Assembly: GCF_000577815.1 (NCBI RefSeq) | Contig: NZ_CBYM010000001.1 | Span: 124,001 to 188,000 of the forward strand | Direction of reading: 5' to 3' | Origin: Clostridium saudiense | GTDB taxonomy: Bacteria > Bacillota > Clostridia > Clostridiales > Clostridiaceae | DNA: 64,000 bases | Made by a program: the position numbers and the translations under genes | Shown: positions 53,398-63,184 of the stretch, in pieces | Numbering within the stretch: the first letter of the stretch is position 1 | Layout: each line of letters begins with the position of its first letter | Notes under the pieces: model-generated | The model's input: only the letters and a program-made list of their open reading frames with translations | Told to the model about the DNA's origin: nothing | Database searches by the model: none

Positions 53398-56300
53398 ATG
53401 AATGTGACGCAGCTAAACGCATTAATATTAAAAAAAGATAGTAATAATCGTCTTTATAGGGGAATGAAATGTTTTAAAGAAGGATTAGTACTGGATATAA
53501 AATCTATAGCAGATAAAGAATATGGATCCTTAGATATATATGGGAAAGTCATGTCTGAAAATGATTTAAATGTTTATAATACAAATTTATCATTTGACTT
53601 AAAAAAGAATGAGTTAATTTATACTGAATGTAATTGCGTAGATTTTGAAAATAATTGTGATTTTAATTCAACATATATTTGTAAGCATATAGGGGCTACG
53701 TTTTATAAATTTGAAGCAGCAGTTGAAGAAAAAAGTAATGCTAAAAAAGAGAAAATAAATAATTTGGATAGTGAAAATGAGGATTATTCAGATAAATTAC
53801 TTAGCGTAATAAATAAAATAAACAACTGTAATAAAGAAAGGGCTAGCATACAAGTAAATTTAACTAAGAAGGATATAACAAAATATAAATATTTCTATGA
53901 GTTAGATTTGAAAATAGGGACTAAAAAATATTATGTTGTTAAGAATATAGCAGAATTAATTAATGCTAGAAGATATAATAAAACATTATCATATGGAAAA
54001 GAATTTAAATATGATCCATCAATACATTATTTTTCAGAAGAAGATGAAAATATTTTAAATTTTATTGAAGAATATGTATCTTTAAATGAACCTTTTGAAA
54101 AGGAGTATTCAATTAATAGAATTACTAACAGTATATTTGGGAATAATAAGTCTTTATTTATACCTCAAAGTGCTTTAAGAAGGTTATTAAGCAGCGTAGG
54201 GGATAAATTTATAACATTCACTGAAGCTGTTACTACACTTGAACTACAAGTACTTAAAGAAGAATTGCCGGTAAAGTTCAATATAAATGAAGAAAACGGA
54301 GAAATTAAAATTTCTTCTAATGAAGACGTACCAAAACCATTAAATTATAAAGGTGATGTATATCTTTATGAGAATAATATTTATTTACCTAGTGAAAATC
54401 AAATAAAATATTATAAAACTATAAATGATATATTTATAAAAGCTCCTGTGATTGTGTTTAAAGATAATAAAAAGAAAGAAGTGTTTAATAAAGTTTTACC
54501 TTTATTTGAAACTATAAGTGATGAAATAAATATAGATGATAGTCTTAAAAAAAGTATAGTTAAAGAAAAACCAAGGTTTGAAGTATATTTAGATAGAGAT
54601 AGGAAGAAAACTTGGGCCTTAGTTAAGATTTATTATGGTGACGTAAATTTTAATATGATAAAAGGCGAAAAGGATAATGAGTATGTTATTAGAGACTTAA
54701 ATGAAGAAGAAGAAATAGAAAAAATATTAAATAATTTTGCTTTTTATAGAAGTAAAGATGTATTTATGTTTAACGGCGATGATGAAAAATTATTTGAGCT
54801 ACTTTCAGATGATTTATCAATATTAAAAGATAAAGCTACTGTATATTATTCTGATAGATTTAAAGAAAGAAGGATTTATGGAGCTTCATCGTTGAATGCT
54901 TCTATTACAGAAGGAAGAGGGAATTATTTAGAATTTTCTTTTAATATAGAAAATGTTAGTGAAGATGAATATAAGAAAATAATTGCTGCTTTTAAGGACA
55001 ATAGAAGATTTTTTAAGTTAAAAGATGAAAGTTTTATTGATTTAAAAGATGAAGAAGTAAGTAAATTATTTAATTTAATTGATAGCTTAAATGAAGAATC
55101 CATTATTGAATCTAATGAAATTAAGGTACATAAAAGCAAAGCATTATTTATCAACAATAGCATAAAAGAAAATAATTTATCTTTTATACACGGTAAAGAT
55201 ATAGTAGAACATATTTCTTATAAAATAGAAAATTTAAATAGTGTTAATTATGAAGTGCCAAAAGAATTAAAAGCAACTTTGAGAGATTATCAATTAACAG
55301 GGTTTAAGTGGTTTAAAACTTTAAGTTATTATGAATTTGGTGGAATTTTAGCAGATGAAATGGGATTAGGAAAAACACTTCAGACTATTACATTTTTATT
55401 ATCGGAACTTGGAAAGAAAAGTATCATAATAACACCAACATCATTAATTTATAATTGGAAAAGTGAATTTGAAAAGTTTGCCCCTTCTTTGAAGATTAAG
55501 ATAATCCATGGAAACAAAGAAGAAAGAGCATTTACAAAAGAAGATGTTAATGAGTATGATGTGTTAATTACAACTTATGGAACATTAAGAAATGATTATA
55601 ATTTATATGAAGGTATTAACTTTGATTATTGTATAATTGATGAGGCTCAAAATATTAAAAACCCTTTATCACAAAGTAGTGAAGTTGTTAAAGAATTAAA
55701 CGCTAAGGTAAAATTTGCATTAACAGGAACTCCAATTGAAAATAATCTTTTAGAATTGTGGTCTTTATTTGATTATATTATGCCTGGATATTTATATTCC
55801 AAAAGAAAATTCCAAGATAAATTTATTAAAATGGGAAAAGGAACATCTGAATTAAAGAAGCTTATTAAACCATTTATACTTAGAAGATTAAAAAGTGATG
55901 TTATGAGTGAGTTGCCAGATAAAATTGAAAAAAGATATGTAATTGAAATGACTAAAGAGCAAAAGAAGGTCTATAAATCTTATGTAGATGATATTAAAAT
56001 AAAAATGAGAGAAAAGGGTGTGACTAAAGATAAGATCACAATTTTCTCTTATTTAACTAAGCTTAGACAACTTGCATTAGATCCAAGTATACTTGTTGAA
56101 GGATACACTGGGGGAAGTGGTAAGATTGATATAACTGTAGAACTAATAAATGAATTTATAAATAATAATCATAAGATATTATTATTCTCTCAATTTACAT
56201 CTGTACTTGATAGTATAAAAAATATTTTTGAAGCAGAAGGGATTGAGTATTTCTATTTAGATGGAGGTACGAAGGCTTCAGAAAGGGTTCAGCTTGTAAA

Positions 56301-56637
56301 TGAATTTAATAATTCAAACAAAGTTAAAGTATTTTTAATATCATTGAAAGCAGGAGGAACAGGATTAAATCTAACATCAGCAGATGTTGTTATTCATTTT
56401 GATCCATGGTGGAATCCAGCTATTGAAGACCAAGCAACCGATAGAGCACATAGATTTGGACAAAAGAATGTTGTAGAAGTTATTAAGCTTATCGCAAAGG
56501 GAAGTATTGAAGAAAAGATAATTAAACTACAAGAAAGTAAGAAAGAAATTATTAATGATATAATGGATGGAAATTATACTAATGGAGGTTTCTTAAGTAG
56601 CTTAAGTTCTGAAGAAATAACTGAATTGTTTAACTAA
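53398..56637 (+). CDS. SNF2-family helicase with N-terminal SWIM zinc finger
   Basis: The 1079-residue protein has a SWIM finger with CNC near 78 and CKH near 95, and a long central region (about 110-600). The SNF2 ATPase has motif I DEMGLGKTLQT near 652, Ia TPTSLIYNWKSEFEKF, II IDEAQNIKN near 748, III LTGTPIENNL, then helicase C motifs LFSQFTS near 930, KAGGTGLNLTSADVVIHFDPWWNP and DRAHRFGQ near 1016. Such proteins translocate on DNA and remodel DNA-protein complexes; the Firmicutes ones have no assigned role. GAGGTG ribosome site and own terminator. It is not next to defence genes. Confidence 0.9.
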   Translation: MNVTQLNALILKKDSNNRLYRGMKCFKEGLVLDIKSIADKEYGSLDIYGKVMSENDLNVYNTNLSFDLKKNELIYTECNCVDFENNCDFNSTYICKHIGATFYKFEAAVEEKSNAKKEKINNLDSENEDYSDKLLSVINKINNCNKERASIQVNLTKKDITKYKYFYELDLKIGTKKYYVVKNIAELINARRYNKTLSYGKEFKYDPSIHYFSEEDENILNFIEEYVSLNEPFEKEYSINRITNSIFGNNKSLFIPQSALRRLLSSVGDKFITFTEAVTTLELQVLKEELPVKFNINEENGEIKISSNEDVPKPLNYKGDVYLYENNIYLPSENQIKYYKTINDIFIKAPVIVFKDNKKKEVFNKVLPLFETISDEINIDDSLKKSIVKEKPRFEVYLDRDRKKTWALVKIYYGDVNFNMIKGEKDNEYVIRDLNEEEEIEKILNNFAFYRSKDVFMFNGDDEKLFELLSDDLSILKDKATVYYSDRFKERRIYGASSLNASITEGRGNYLEFSFNIENVSEDEYKKIIAAFKDNRRFFKLKDESFIDLKDEEVSKLFNLIDSLNEESIIESNEIKVHKSKALFINNSIKENNLSFIHGKDIVEHISYKIENLNSVNYEVPKELKATLRDYQLTGFKWFKTLSYYEFGGILADEMGLGKTLQTITFLLSELGKKSIIITPTSLIYNWKSEFEKFAPSLKIKIIHGNKEERAFTKEDVNEYDVLITTYGTLRNDYNLYEGINFDYCIIDEAQNIKNPLSQSSEVVKELNAKVKFALTGTPIENNLLELWSLFDYIMPGYLYSKRKFQDKFIKMGKGTSELKKLIKPFILRRLKSDVMSELPDKIEKRYVIEMTKEQKKVYKSYVDDIKIKMREKGVTKDKITIFSYLTKLRQLALDPSILVEGYTGGSGKIDITVELINEFINNNHKILLFSQFTSVLDSIKNIFEAEGIEYFYLDGGTKASERVQLVNEFNNSNKVKVFLISLKAGGTGLNLTSADVVIHFDPWWNPAIEDQATDRAHRFGQKNVVEVIKLIAKGSIEEKIIKLQESKKEIINDIMDGNYTNGGFLSSLSSEEITELFN

Positions 56638-56640
56638 AAA

Positions 56641-56668
56641 AAGGATACACATATTGTGTATCCTTTCT
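56641..56668. terminator. Bidirectional terminator between the SNF2 gene and glmS
   Basis: AAGGATACACA (56641-56651) pairs with TGTGTATCCTT (56655-56665) over a 3-nt loop. T runs follow in both directions. Confidence 0.8.
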
Positions 56669-56672
56669 ATTA

Positions 56673-58496
56673 TTATTCAACTGTAACAGATTTTGCTAGG
56701 TTTCTTGGCTTATCAACGTCACAGCCTTTTTGTTTTGCAACGTAATAAGAAATTAATTGTAGTGGAACAACACTTACTAGTGGAGTTAACATATCAATAG
56801 TTTTTGGTATATAAACTAAGTCATCAACAACTTCCTTAGTAGTAGTATCGCCTTCATTTACAACTGCAAATATATTTCCACCTCTTGTAGAAACTTCTCT
56901 AACGTTACTAATCATTTTATCTTTTAGTCCTTCTTGAGTTAAAAGAGTAATAACTGCAGTATTTTTTTCTATTAAAGCTATAGGACCATGTTTTAATTCA
57001 CCACCAGCATAAGCATCACAATGAATATAAGATATTTCTTTAAGTTTTAATGAGCCTTCCATTGCAACGGCATAGTCAAGCCCTCTACCTAAGAAATACA
57101 TATCTTTATGATTATAGTGAGAAGAAGCAAATTTTTGAAGAGAATCTTTCATTCCTAATGCTTTTTCTATTTTATTTGGTATCTCTAATAAATGTGTCTT
57201 AATTTCTTCGATTTCTTCATCTGACATAGTGCCTTTTAATGAAGCAAAATATAATCCTAAGATATAAAATGCTGCTAATTGAGTAACATAAGCCTTTGTT
57301 GAAGCAACAGCTATTTCAGGCCCAGCTAATGTATAGAATACATCATCAGCTTCTCTTGATACAGATGAACCTACAACATTAGTTATAGCTAAAACTCTAG
57401 CACCTTGTTTCTTACCATCTCTTAAAACAGCTAAAGTGTCAGCAGTTTCACCAGATTGAGATACAACGATTATTAATGTTCTATCAGTTATCATTGGATC
57501 TCTATATCTAAACTCAGATGCTATATCAACTTCTACTGGTATTTTAGCAAATTTTTCGATTACTGTTTTACCAACTAAACCAGCATGGTATGCAGTTCCA
57601 CAAGCCACTATATAAATTCTATCAAAGTTTTCTAACTCTTTCTTTGTAAATGCTATATTATCTATTGTTATTTCTTTTCCTAAGACAATTTTACCTGCTA
57701 AAGTATCTTTAACAGCTTTTGGTTGTTCATGAATTTCTTTTAACATGAAATCTTCAAATCCACCTTTTTCAGCTGCATCGATGTTCCAAGTAACATGGTA
57801 AATTTCCTTTTCAATTTTTTCTCCATCTTCATTTCTTAGTTCAACGCCATTTGATGTTAAAATAGCAAACTCTTTATCCTCTAATAAATAAACTTCTCTT
57901 GTATGGTTTAATACAGCAGGAATATCTGAAGCAATAAAGCTTTCATTCTTTCCTAAGCCAACTATAAGAGGACTATCTTTTCTAACTGCAACTATTTTAT
58001 CAGGTTCATTTTTAGCTATTACTCCAATTGCAAAACTTCCTTCAAGTTTAGAAGTTGCTTTAACAACTGCTTCAAATAAATCACCTTCATAGTAGTAGTC
58101 AACTAAGTTTGGTATAACTTCTGTATCTGTTTCAGAGAAGAACTTATATCCTTTTGAAGTTAACCATTCTCTTAATTTCATATAGTTTTCTATAATACCA
58201 TTGTGAACTACACTAATTGTAGCATTTTCTGTAGTATGAGGATGTGAATTAACATCTGATGGTTCACCATGAGTAGCCCATCTTGTATGACCAATTCCAA
58301 TATGACCGTTTATAGGATTTTCCTTTAGGCTTGTTGCTAAATTATTTAAACGTCCTTTAAACTTTCTAACATTAATTCCATTATTTAAAATGGCAACTCC
58401 TGCAGAATCATATCCTCTATATTCTAATTTTGATAATCCTTCTACTAATAAATTAGACGCTTGTCTATTTCCTACATAACCAACTATTCCGCACAT
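56673..58496 (-). CDS. glmS: Glutamine-fructose-6-phosphate aminotransferase (isomerizing)
   Basis: The 607-residue enzyme has an N-terminal glutaminase domain starting MCGIVGYVGNRQ, with Cys as the nucleophile after Met removal, GHTRWATHGEPSDVNSHPH and HNGIIENYMKLR. Two SIS domains follow (VACGTAYHAGLVG, VSQSGETADTLAV; then RGLDYAVAMEGSLKLKEISY) and a closing KPRNLAKSVTVE. It makes glucosamine-6-phosphate for cell-wall precursors. I place the start at ATG 58496 because Cys must be residue 2; an upstream in-frame ATG would bury it. The gene is controlled by a glmS ribozyme directly upstream. Confidence 0.97.
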   Translation of the reverse strand: MCGIVGYVGNRQASNLLVEGLSKLEYRGYDSAGVAILNNGINVRKFKGRLNNLATSLKENPINGHIGIGHTRWATHGEPSDVNSHPHTTENATISVVHNGIIENYMKLREWLTSKGYKFFSETDTEVIPNLVDYYYEGDLFEAVVKATSKLEGSFAIGVIAKNEPDKIVAVRKDSPLIVGLGKNESFIASDIPAVLNHTREVYLLEDKEFAILTSNGVELRNEDGEKIEKEIYHVTWNIDAAEKGGFEDFMLKEIHEQPKAVKDTLAGKIVLGKEITIDNIAFTKKELENFDRIYIVACGTAYHAGLVGKTVIEKFAKIPVEVDIASEFRYRDPMITDRTLIIVVSQSGETADTLAVLRDGKKQGARVLAITNVVGSSVSREADDVFYTLAGPEIAVASTKAYVTQLAAFYILGLYFASLKGTMSDEEIEEIKTHLLEIPNKIEKALGMKDSLQKFASSHYNHKDMYFLGRGLDYAVAMEGSLKLKEISYIHCDAYAGGELKHGPIALIEKNTAVITLLTQEGLKDKMISNVREVSTRGGNIFAVVNEGDTTTKEVVDDLVYIPKTIDMLTPLVSVVPLQLISYYVAKQKGCDVDKPRNLAKSVTVE

Positions 58497-58621
58497 ATAA
58501 ATAAATCTTCCTTCCATTATTAAATTATTTTTATTTTACTTTGATTTATTATGATAATTAAAGGATAGTATTTAAAAAGGGTATACTAATACTAGGACCT
58601 CTAAAAACACAATGAAGGTTT

Positions 58622-59067
58622 TAACACCAAACTAGGATTGTGCTACAAATCACTTTGTAGTTTTACTAGTTGTTAACGGTAGTGCGATACCGTGGGGCAC
58701 CCGCCGAAGAATTCGATACTCCCCATCCTCGTCAACTTAAGTGAGCCTCCAAATCTTCGATTTGGTTAGGCGAACTTACTCCTACGATAGTAGGAGTTTC
58801 CTTTTCCAAAACAATCTTCGATTTGGTTAGGCGAACTTACTCCTACGATAGTAGGAGTTTCCTTTTCCAAAACAATCTTCGATTTGGTTAGGCGAACTTA
58901 CTCCTACGATAGTAGGAGTTTCCTTTTCCAAAGCAATCTTCGATTTGGTTAGGCGAACTTGCTCCTACGATAGTAGGAGTTTCCTTTTCATTAAGGAAAC
59001 TCAGATTAAACTGAGTAAGTTCAGCGTGCCGAATTAAAATTCAGAGCTTCACTTAAGTTCTGGCGCT
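58622..59067 (-). ncRNA. glmS ribozyme-riboswitch with greatly enlarged P1
   Basis: Read on the minus strand, the 5' core AGCGCCAGAACT lies at 59067-59056; self-cleavage is expected between A (59067) and G (59066). The 3' core includes GTTGACGAGG (58734-58725), GGGGAGTATCG, TTCGGCGGGTGCCCCACGG, then the stem CGGTA/TACCG, P4 AACTAG/CTAGTT and P4.1 CTACAAA/TTTGTAG. P1 is ACTTAAGTGA/TCACTTAAGT (59058-59049 and 58744-58735). P1 encloses 304 bases (58745-59048), mainly tandem repeats. Glucosamine-6-phosphate triggers cleavage and mRNA loss in known members. The coordinates of the 3' end are approximate. Confidence 0.9.
58752..58989. repeat. Tandem repeat, 61-bp period, 3.9 copies, inside the glmS ribozyme P1
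   Basis: Copies start at 58752, 58813, 58874 and 58935; the last is cut after 55 bases. Copies 1 and 2 are identical, copy 3 differs by one base at its end (AAAGC for AAAAC), and copy 4 has one change (GAACTTG for GAACTTA). Each unit can form CTCCTAC/GTAGGAG and a weaker CAAATC-GAA-GATTG hairpin. There are no spacers. An inverted, diverged half unit follows at about 58990-59030 and could pair with copy 4. Confidence 0.92.
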
Positions 59068-59450
59068 TTTATGAAATTTTTTTCTGCTGTATTACTATAA
59101 TAATCACATCCTTTGCTAATTATTTAGTATACCACCCCATAATTTTATCATAAAATAAACATTTGTCTATAGCAGTTATATAAATACCTAATCCATATAT
59201 CACTATAAACAGTAACTCAAATAATATTATTATATGCATAAAGATGAAAAAAATAGATAAAAATATATAAAAATAGGAAAAAGTAAATTATTATTAGTTG
59301 ATAAATTTGTAGTTTATTTAAAGTTTTATAAATATTATTAAAAATGTATGTAAGGTAAAAAACACACATAATTTAGCAAGTTAGATGTATAAATTATTAA
59401 ATTCTTGGCAAAAATACCTAAGAGAGTTTAAAAACAGGAGGTAATGTGAA
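59068..59450. other. Intergenic region upstream of glmS ribozyme and the L25 gene
   Basis: About 380 AT-rich bases between two divergent genes. It must hold both promoters. A TATAGT-like -10 for glmS lies near 59091-59097 on the minus strand, but its -35 is poor. No open frame or repeat seen. Confidence 0.4.
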
Positions 59451-60056
59451 ATGTCAGATTTAGAAATTAATAGAAGATCTATAGATGTTCCAAATAGTGC
59501 AAAGAAAGCGAGAAAAAATGGAAAGGTTCCAGGAGTTTTATATGGTAAGGCAATAAAGAACTTATTATTTGAAGTTGGAGAACTTGAATTAGCTCATGAA
59601 GTAGCAAGAAATGGGCAACATGGAGTTCTTGATTTTTGTTTAGATGGAGAAAAACATAAAGGATTAATTAAAGAAGTTCAAAAAGATCCTGTAACTAACA
59701 AAATTATTCATTTAGATTTAGAAGAAGTAAACGGAGCAGAAAAAGTTGTTTCTTCAGTTCCAATTCATTATATAGGAGAAGAGTTCCTAAATAAGAAGGG
59801 AATTGTATTACAAAAAGAAAAGGATAGTGTAAAGGTTGAATGTACAGTTGATTCAATACCTAAATATATAGATTTTAATATAGGTACAGGAACTGTTGGA
59901 TCTGTTTATAAATTTGGGGATTTAGAAGTGGCATCAGAAATATCAGTATTAGATGATTTAAATTCAGTAATTGCATCTATTAGCTATGAACGAAATACAG
60001 TTAGTAGAGATATGGAAGAAGCAGAAGATGCTGATGTAAAAGATGTTGCAGAATAA
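59451..60056 (+). CDS. Ribosomal protein bL25 (Ctc family, with TL5 extension)
   Basis: The 201-residue protein has an N-terminal L25 domain (DVPNSAKKARKNGKVPGVLYG, QHGVLDFCLDGEKHKGLIKE, DPVTNKIIHLDLEEV) that binds 5S rRNA, and a C-terminal TL5/Ctc beta domain (about 95-180), then an acidic tail. In Bacillus, Ctc is a general stress protein; here the sigma-B link is not evident. AGGAGG ribosome site. Followed by a terminator. Confidence 0.9.
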   Translation: MSDLEINRRSIDVPNSAKKARKNGKVPGVLYGKAIKNLLFEVGELELAHEVARNGQHGVLDFCLDGEKHKGLIKEVQKDPVTNKIIHLDLEEVNGAEKVVSSVPIHYIGEEFLNKKGIVLQKEKDSVKVECTVDSIPKYIDFNIGTGTVGSVYKFGDLEVASEISVLDDLNSVIASISYERNTVSRDMEEAEDADVKDVAE

Positions 60057-60090
60057 AAAAATATATTAAAAATAGAATAAAAAATATACT

Positions 60091-60136
60091 AAAAATAAGA
60101 GTTATAAATAATTTTAAAGATAACTCTTATTTTTTT
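60091..60136 (+). terminator. Terminator after the L25 gene
   Basis: AAAAATAAGAGTTA (60091-60104) pairs with TAACTCTTATTTTT (60121-60134), 16-nt loop and T run. Confidence 0.8.
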
Positions 60137-60207
60137 ATTTAAATTTATAAGATTTTGGTATATAATAACTAATGTATGGACTACTGAAAATGTTTAGGAG
60201 GGATAAT

Positions 60208-61935
60208 ATGGATTACAAAGAGAAGTATAATGAGTGGTTAAACTCAAAAGTAATATCAGAAACAATAAAAGAAGAATTAAGAAGCATTACAGATGAAAAG
60301 GAAATAGAAGATAGATTTTATAAGGAATTAGATTTTGGTACAGGTGGTCTAAGAGGGGTTATAGGTGCTGGAACTAACAGAATGAATGTCTATACAGTAT
60401 CAAAGGCAACTCAAGGATTTGCTAACTATTTAAATAAAAATTTTGAAGCTCCAAAGGTTGCAATTGCATATGATTCAAGAAACATGTCAAAAGAGTTTGC
60501 TGAAGCTGCAGCATTAACACTTTGTGCAAATAATGTAAAGGTATTTTTATTTGAAAGCCTAAGACCAACGCCAATGCTTTCATTTACTGTAAGACATTTA
60601 AATTGTCAAGGTGGAATAGTAATTACTGCTTCACATAACCCTAAAATATATAATGGATATAAGGTTTATGACGAATTCGGTGGTCAAGTTACTGATGAAA
60701 AGGCGGGGTTAATAATAGGGGAAGTTAATAGTATAGTAAACTATGAAGATATAAAGACTATTGCTTTAGAAGAAGCATTAAAAGATAATCTTTTAGAATA
60801 TATAGGTGAAGATGTAGACAAGGCTTATCTTGAAGAAGTAAAAGCTCTTACTATTAGAACAGAATTAGTAAAAGAAAAGGCTAAAGATTTAAAAGTTATT
60901 TACACTCCAATTCATGGAAGTGGTAATATGCCAGTAAGAAGAGTATTAAAAGAATTAGGATATGAGAATGTAGAAGTTGTTAAAGAACAAGAAATGCCAG
61001 ATGGTAATTTCCCAACTGCTTCTTACCCAAATCCAGAAAATGCTCAAGTATTTGAATTAGCTTTAGAAATGGCTAAAACAAGCAACCCAGATATAATATT
61101 TGGTACTGACCCAGATTGTGATAGAATTGGTGTTGTTGTTAAGGAAAATAGTGGAGAATATAAAGTATTAACAGGTAATCAAACTGGTTTATTGTTAACA
61201 GATTATATATTATCATCTCTTAAGGAAGAAGGTAAATTACCTTCAAACGGTGTTGTTATTAAGACTATCGTAACTTCTGAAGGTGCAAGAGCTATAGCTA
61301 ACTACTATGGCGTTGAAATAATGGACGTATTAACTGGATTCAAATATATTGGAGAAAAAATAAGACAATTCCAAGAAAATGGAGATAAAAAATATTTATT
61401 TGGATTTGAAGAAAGTTATGGATATTTAGCTGGAGAATTTGTTAGAGATAAAGATGCTGTTATAGCTTCAATGTTAATAGCAGAAATGACACTTTACTAT
61501 AAAGAGCAAGGAAAATCTTTATATGAAGCATTAATTGAACTTTATAATAGAGTTGGATTCTTCAAAGAAGACTTAATTTCAATTGAGTTACAAGGAAAAG
61601 AAGGTCAAGAAAAAATAGGTAAGTGTTTAGATTTACTAAGAGAAACAGCTTTAACAGAAGTTGATGGTGTTAAAATTGCAAAAAGACTTGATTATAAATT
61701 AAGCAAAGAGGAAGATTTAGTAAATGCTTCTGAAGAAGTTATTAACTTACCAAAATCAAATGTATTAAAATATATTTTAGTTGATGGTTCATCATTTGTA
61801 GTTAGACCTTCAGGTACAGAACCAAAAATGAAAGTTTATTCAGCTGTTAAAGGTGAAAGCTTAACTAATGCTGAAGAAAAGTTAAAGAGATTTAACGAAA
61901 AAGTTATGGAAATAATAAATGAAAAATTAGCTTAA
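60208..61935 (+). CDS. Phospho-sugar mutase (alpha-phosphoglucomutase, PgcA-like)
   Basis: The 575-residue enzyme has the four-domain mutase layout: FGTGGLRGVIGAGTNRMN near residue 45, the phosphoserine loop TASHNPKIYNGYK near 141, the metal loop TDPDCDRIG near 299, sugar loop GFEESYGYL near 398, and phosphate loop RPSGTEPKMK near 533. It interconverts glucose-1-P and glucose-6-P, or the mannose analogues. The length fits the long PgcA-type. ATG 60208 follows AGGAGGG; an in-frame ATG 36 bases before it lacks a ribosome site. Confidence 0.92.
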   Translation: MDYKEKYNEWLNSKVISETIKEELRSITDEKEIEDRFYKELDFGTGGLRGVIGAGTNRMNVYTVSKATQGFANYLNKNFEAPKVAIAYDSRNMSKEFAEAAALTLCANNVKVFLFESLRPTPMLSFTVRHLNCQGGIVITASHNPKIYNGYKVYDEFGGQVTDEKAGLIIGEVNSIVNYEDIKTIALEEALKDNLLEYIGEDVDKAYLEEVKALTIRTELVKEKAKDLKVIYTPIHGSGNMPVRRVLKELGYENVEVVKEQEMPDGNFPTASYPNPENAQVFELALEMAKTSNPDIIFGTDPDCDRIGVVVKENSGEYKVLTGNQTGLLLTDYILSSLKEEGKLPSNGVVIKTIVTSEGARAIANYYGVEIMDVLTGFKYIGEKIRQFQENGDKKYLFGFEESYGYLAGEFVRDKDAVIASMLIAEMTLYYKEQGKSLYEALIELYNRVGFFKEDLISIELQGKEGQEKIGKCLDLLRETALTEVDGVKIAKRLDYKLSKEEDLVNASEEVINLPKSNVLKYILVDGSSFVVRPSGTEPKMKVYSAVKGESLTNAEEKLKRFNEKVMEIINEKLA

Positions 61936-61947
61936 TATAAAGGTAGA

Positions 61948-61984
61948 AGTTGTTGCATTCTTAAGAATGTAACAACTTTTTTTA
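61948..61984 (+). terminator. Terminator after the phospho-sugar mutase gene
   Basis: AGTTGTTGCATTC (61948-61960) pairs with GAATGTAACAACT (61965-61977) over TTAA, with one G-T pair, then a T run. Confidence 0.88.
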
Positions 61985-62130
61985 TAAAAATTAATTGAAT
62001 TTAGGTTAATTATATTTTATAAATTATTCTGAGTATTAGATTTAGTTTACAGGTATAGATGTGGTACTTTTTTCATATGAAGTTATATATGGTATAATTA
62101 AGGTAGATATTTATCTGGAGGAAAATGGGA

Positions 62131-63141
62131 ATGAGAGTTGTTGATATGCATTGTGATACTATAGGAGAAATCTATGAAAATAGACTTTTAGGAAATAAAT
62201 ATGAATTGAAAGAAAATAATTTACATGTAGATATAAATAAACTAATAAAGGGAGAGTATTTACTTCAAAATTTTGCAATGTTTATAGATATAAAAAAATA
62301 TAAAAATCCCTATAAAACCTTGCAAGAAATGATACAAGTTTATTACGAAGAGTTAGAGGAAAACAGAGATATAATTAAGCCTGTTTATTCATATGAAGAT
62401 ATATCTATGTGTGCTAATGAGAATAAAATAGGTGCATTATTAACAATAGAAGATGCAGGAGCATTAGAAGGTTCTCTTATAAACTTAAAAACGGTTTATG
62501 AACAAGGGGTTAGACTTATAACATTAACATGGAATCACATAAATGGAGTAGGTTTTCCAAACTTTAAATTTAAGATTGATGCATGTGGAAATATAACTGA
62601 AAAAGTAGACCTTATAACTCCTAATACTGAATTTGGACTTACAGCATTTGGAGTTGAATTATTAAGAGAAATGGAACGATTAGGGATTATAGTAGATGTT
62701 TCTCATTTATCTGATGCTGGATTTTATGATGTTCTAAAATATAGCAAAAAACCATTTGTAGCAAGTCATAGTAATGCAAGAGCTGTTACAAATGTTGTTA
62801 GAAATTTAACTGATGATATGATAAGGAAGCTTGCTGATAAGGGTGGAGTTGTAGGTATTAATTTTTGTTCAAATTTTGTTATGCCAACGCCTCATACAGA
62901 TCTAACTTTTACTTATATAGAAGATTTGGTAAAACACATTAAGCATATTAAAAATGTAGGTGGAATAGATGTAATTGCATTAGGCACAGATTTTGATGGA
63001 ATACAAAGTACATTAGAAATTAAGGATGCATCACAAATTCAATTATTGGCAGAAGCGCTTTTGAATAATGATTTTACTTATGAAGAGGTAGAAAAAATAT
63101 TTTATAAGAATACTATGAATTTATATAAGGAATTATTATAA
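62131..63141 (+). CDS. Membrane dipeptidase family protein (peptidase M19)
   Basis: The 336-residue metallopeptidase has the M19 motifs: VVDMHCDT with the first metal ligands, TIEDAGALEG with bridging Glu, TLTWNHINGVGFPNF, IVDVSHLSDAGFYDVLK, FVASHSNARAV, VVGINFCSNF, and LGTDFDGI near the end. Members hydrolyse dipeptides, often with D-residues, using two zinc ions. No signal peptide, so it is cytoplasmic. GGAGG lies nine bases before ATG 62131 but only three before ATG 62125; I prefer the former. Confidence 0.9.
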   Translation: MRVVDMHCDTIGEIYENRLLGNKYELKENNLHVDINKLIKGEYLLQNFAMFIDIKKYKNPYKTLQEMIQVYYEELEENRDIIKPVYSYEDISMCANENKIGALLTIEDAGALEGSLINLKTVYEQGVRLITLTWNHINGVGFPNFKFKIDACGNITEKVDLITPNTEFGLTAFGVELLREMERLGIIVDVSHLSDAGFYDVLKYSKKPFVASHSNARAVTNVVRNLTDDMIRKLADKGGVVGINFCSNFVMPTPHTDLTFTYIEDLVKHIKHIKNVGGIDVIALGTDFDGIQSTLEIKDASQIQLLAEALLNNDFTYEEVEKIFYKNTMNLYKELL

Positions 63142-63184
63142 AGTGTATAATAATTATTATTAGTATTAAGGATGATGATCTTAG

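Noticed and set aside
53398..56637. SNF2/SWIM helicase as part of a phage-defence island.
   Set aside because: Neighbours are housekeeping genes (glmS, ArsC-like) with no nuclease, methylase or other defence gene.
58752..58989. The regular 61-bp repeats could suggest a CRISPR array.
   Set aside because: The copies are directly joined without variable spacers, no cas gene is near, and they lie inside the glmS ribozyme P1.
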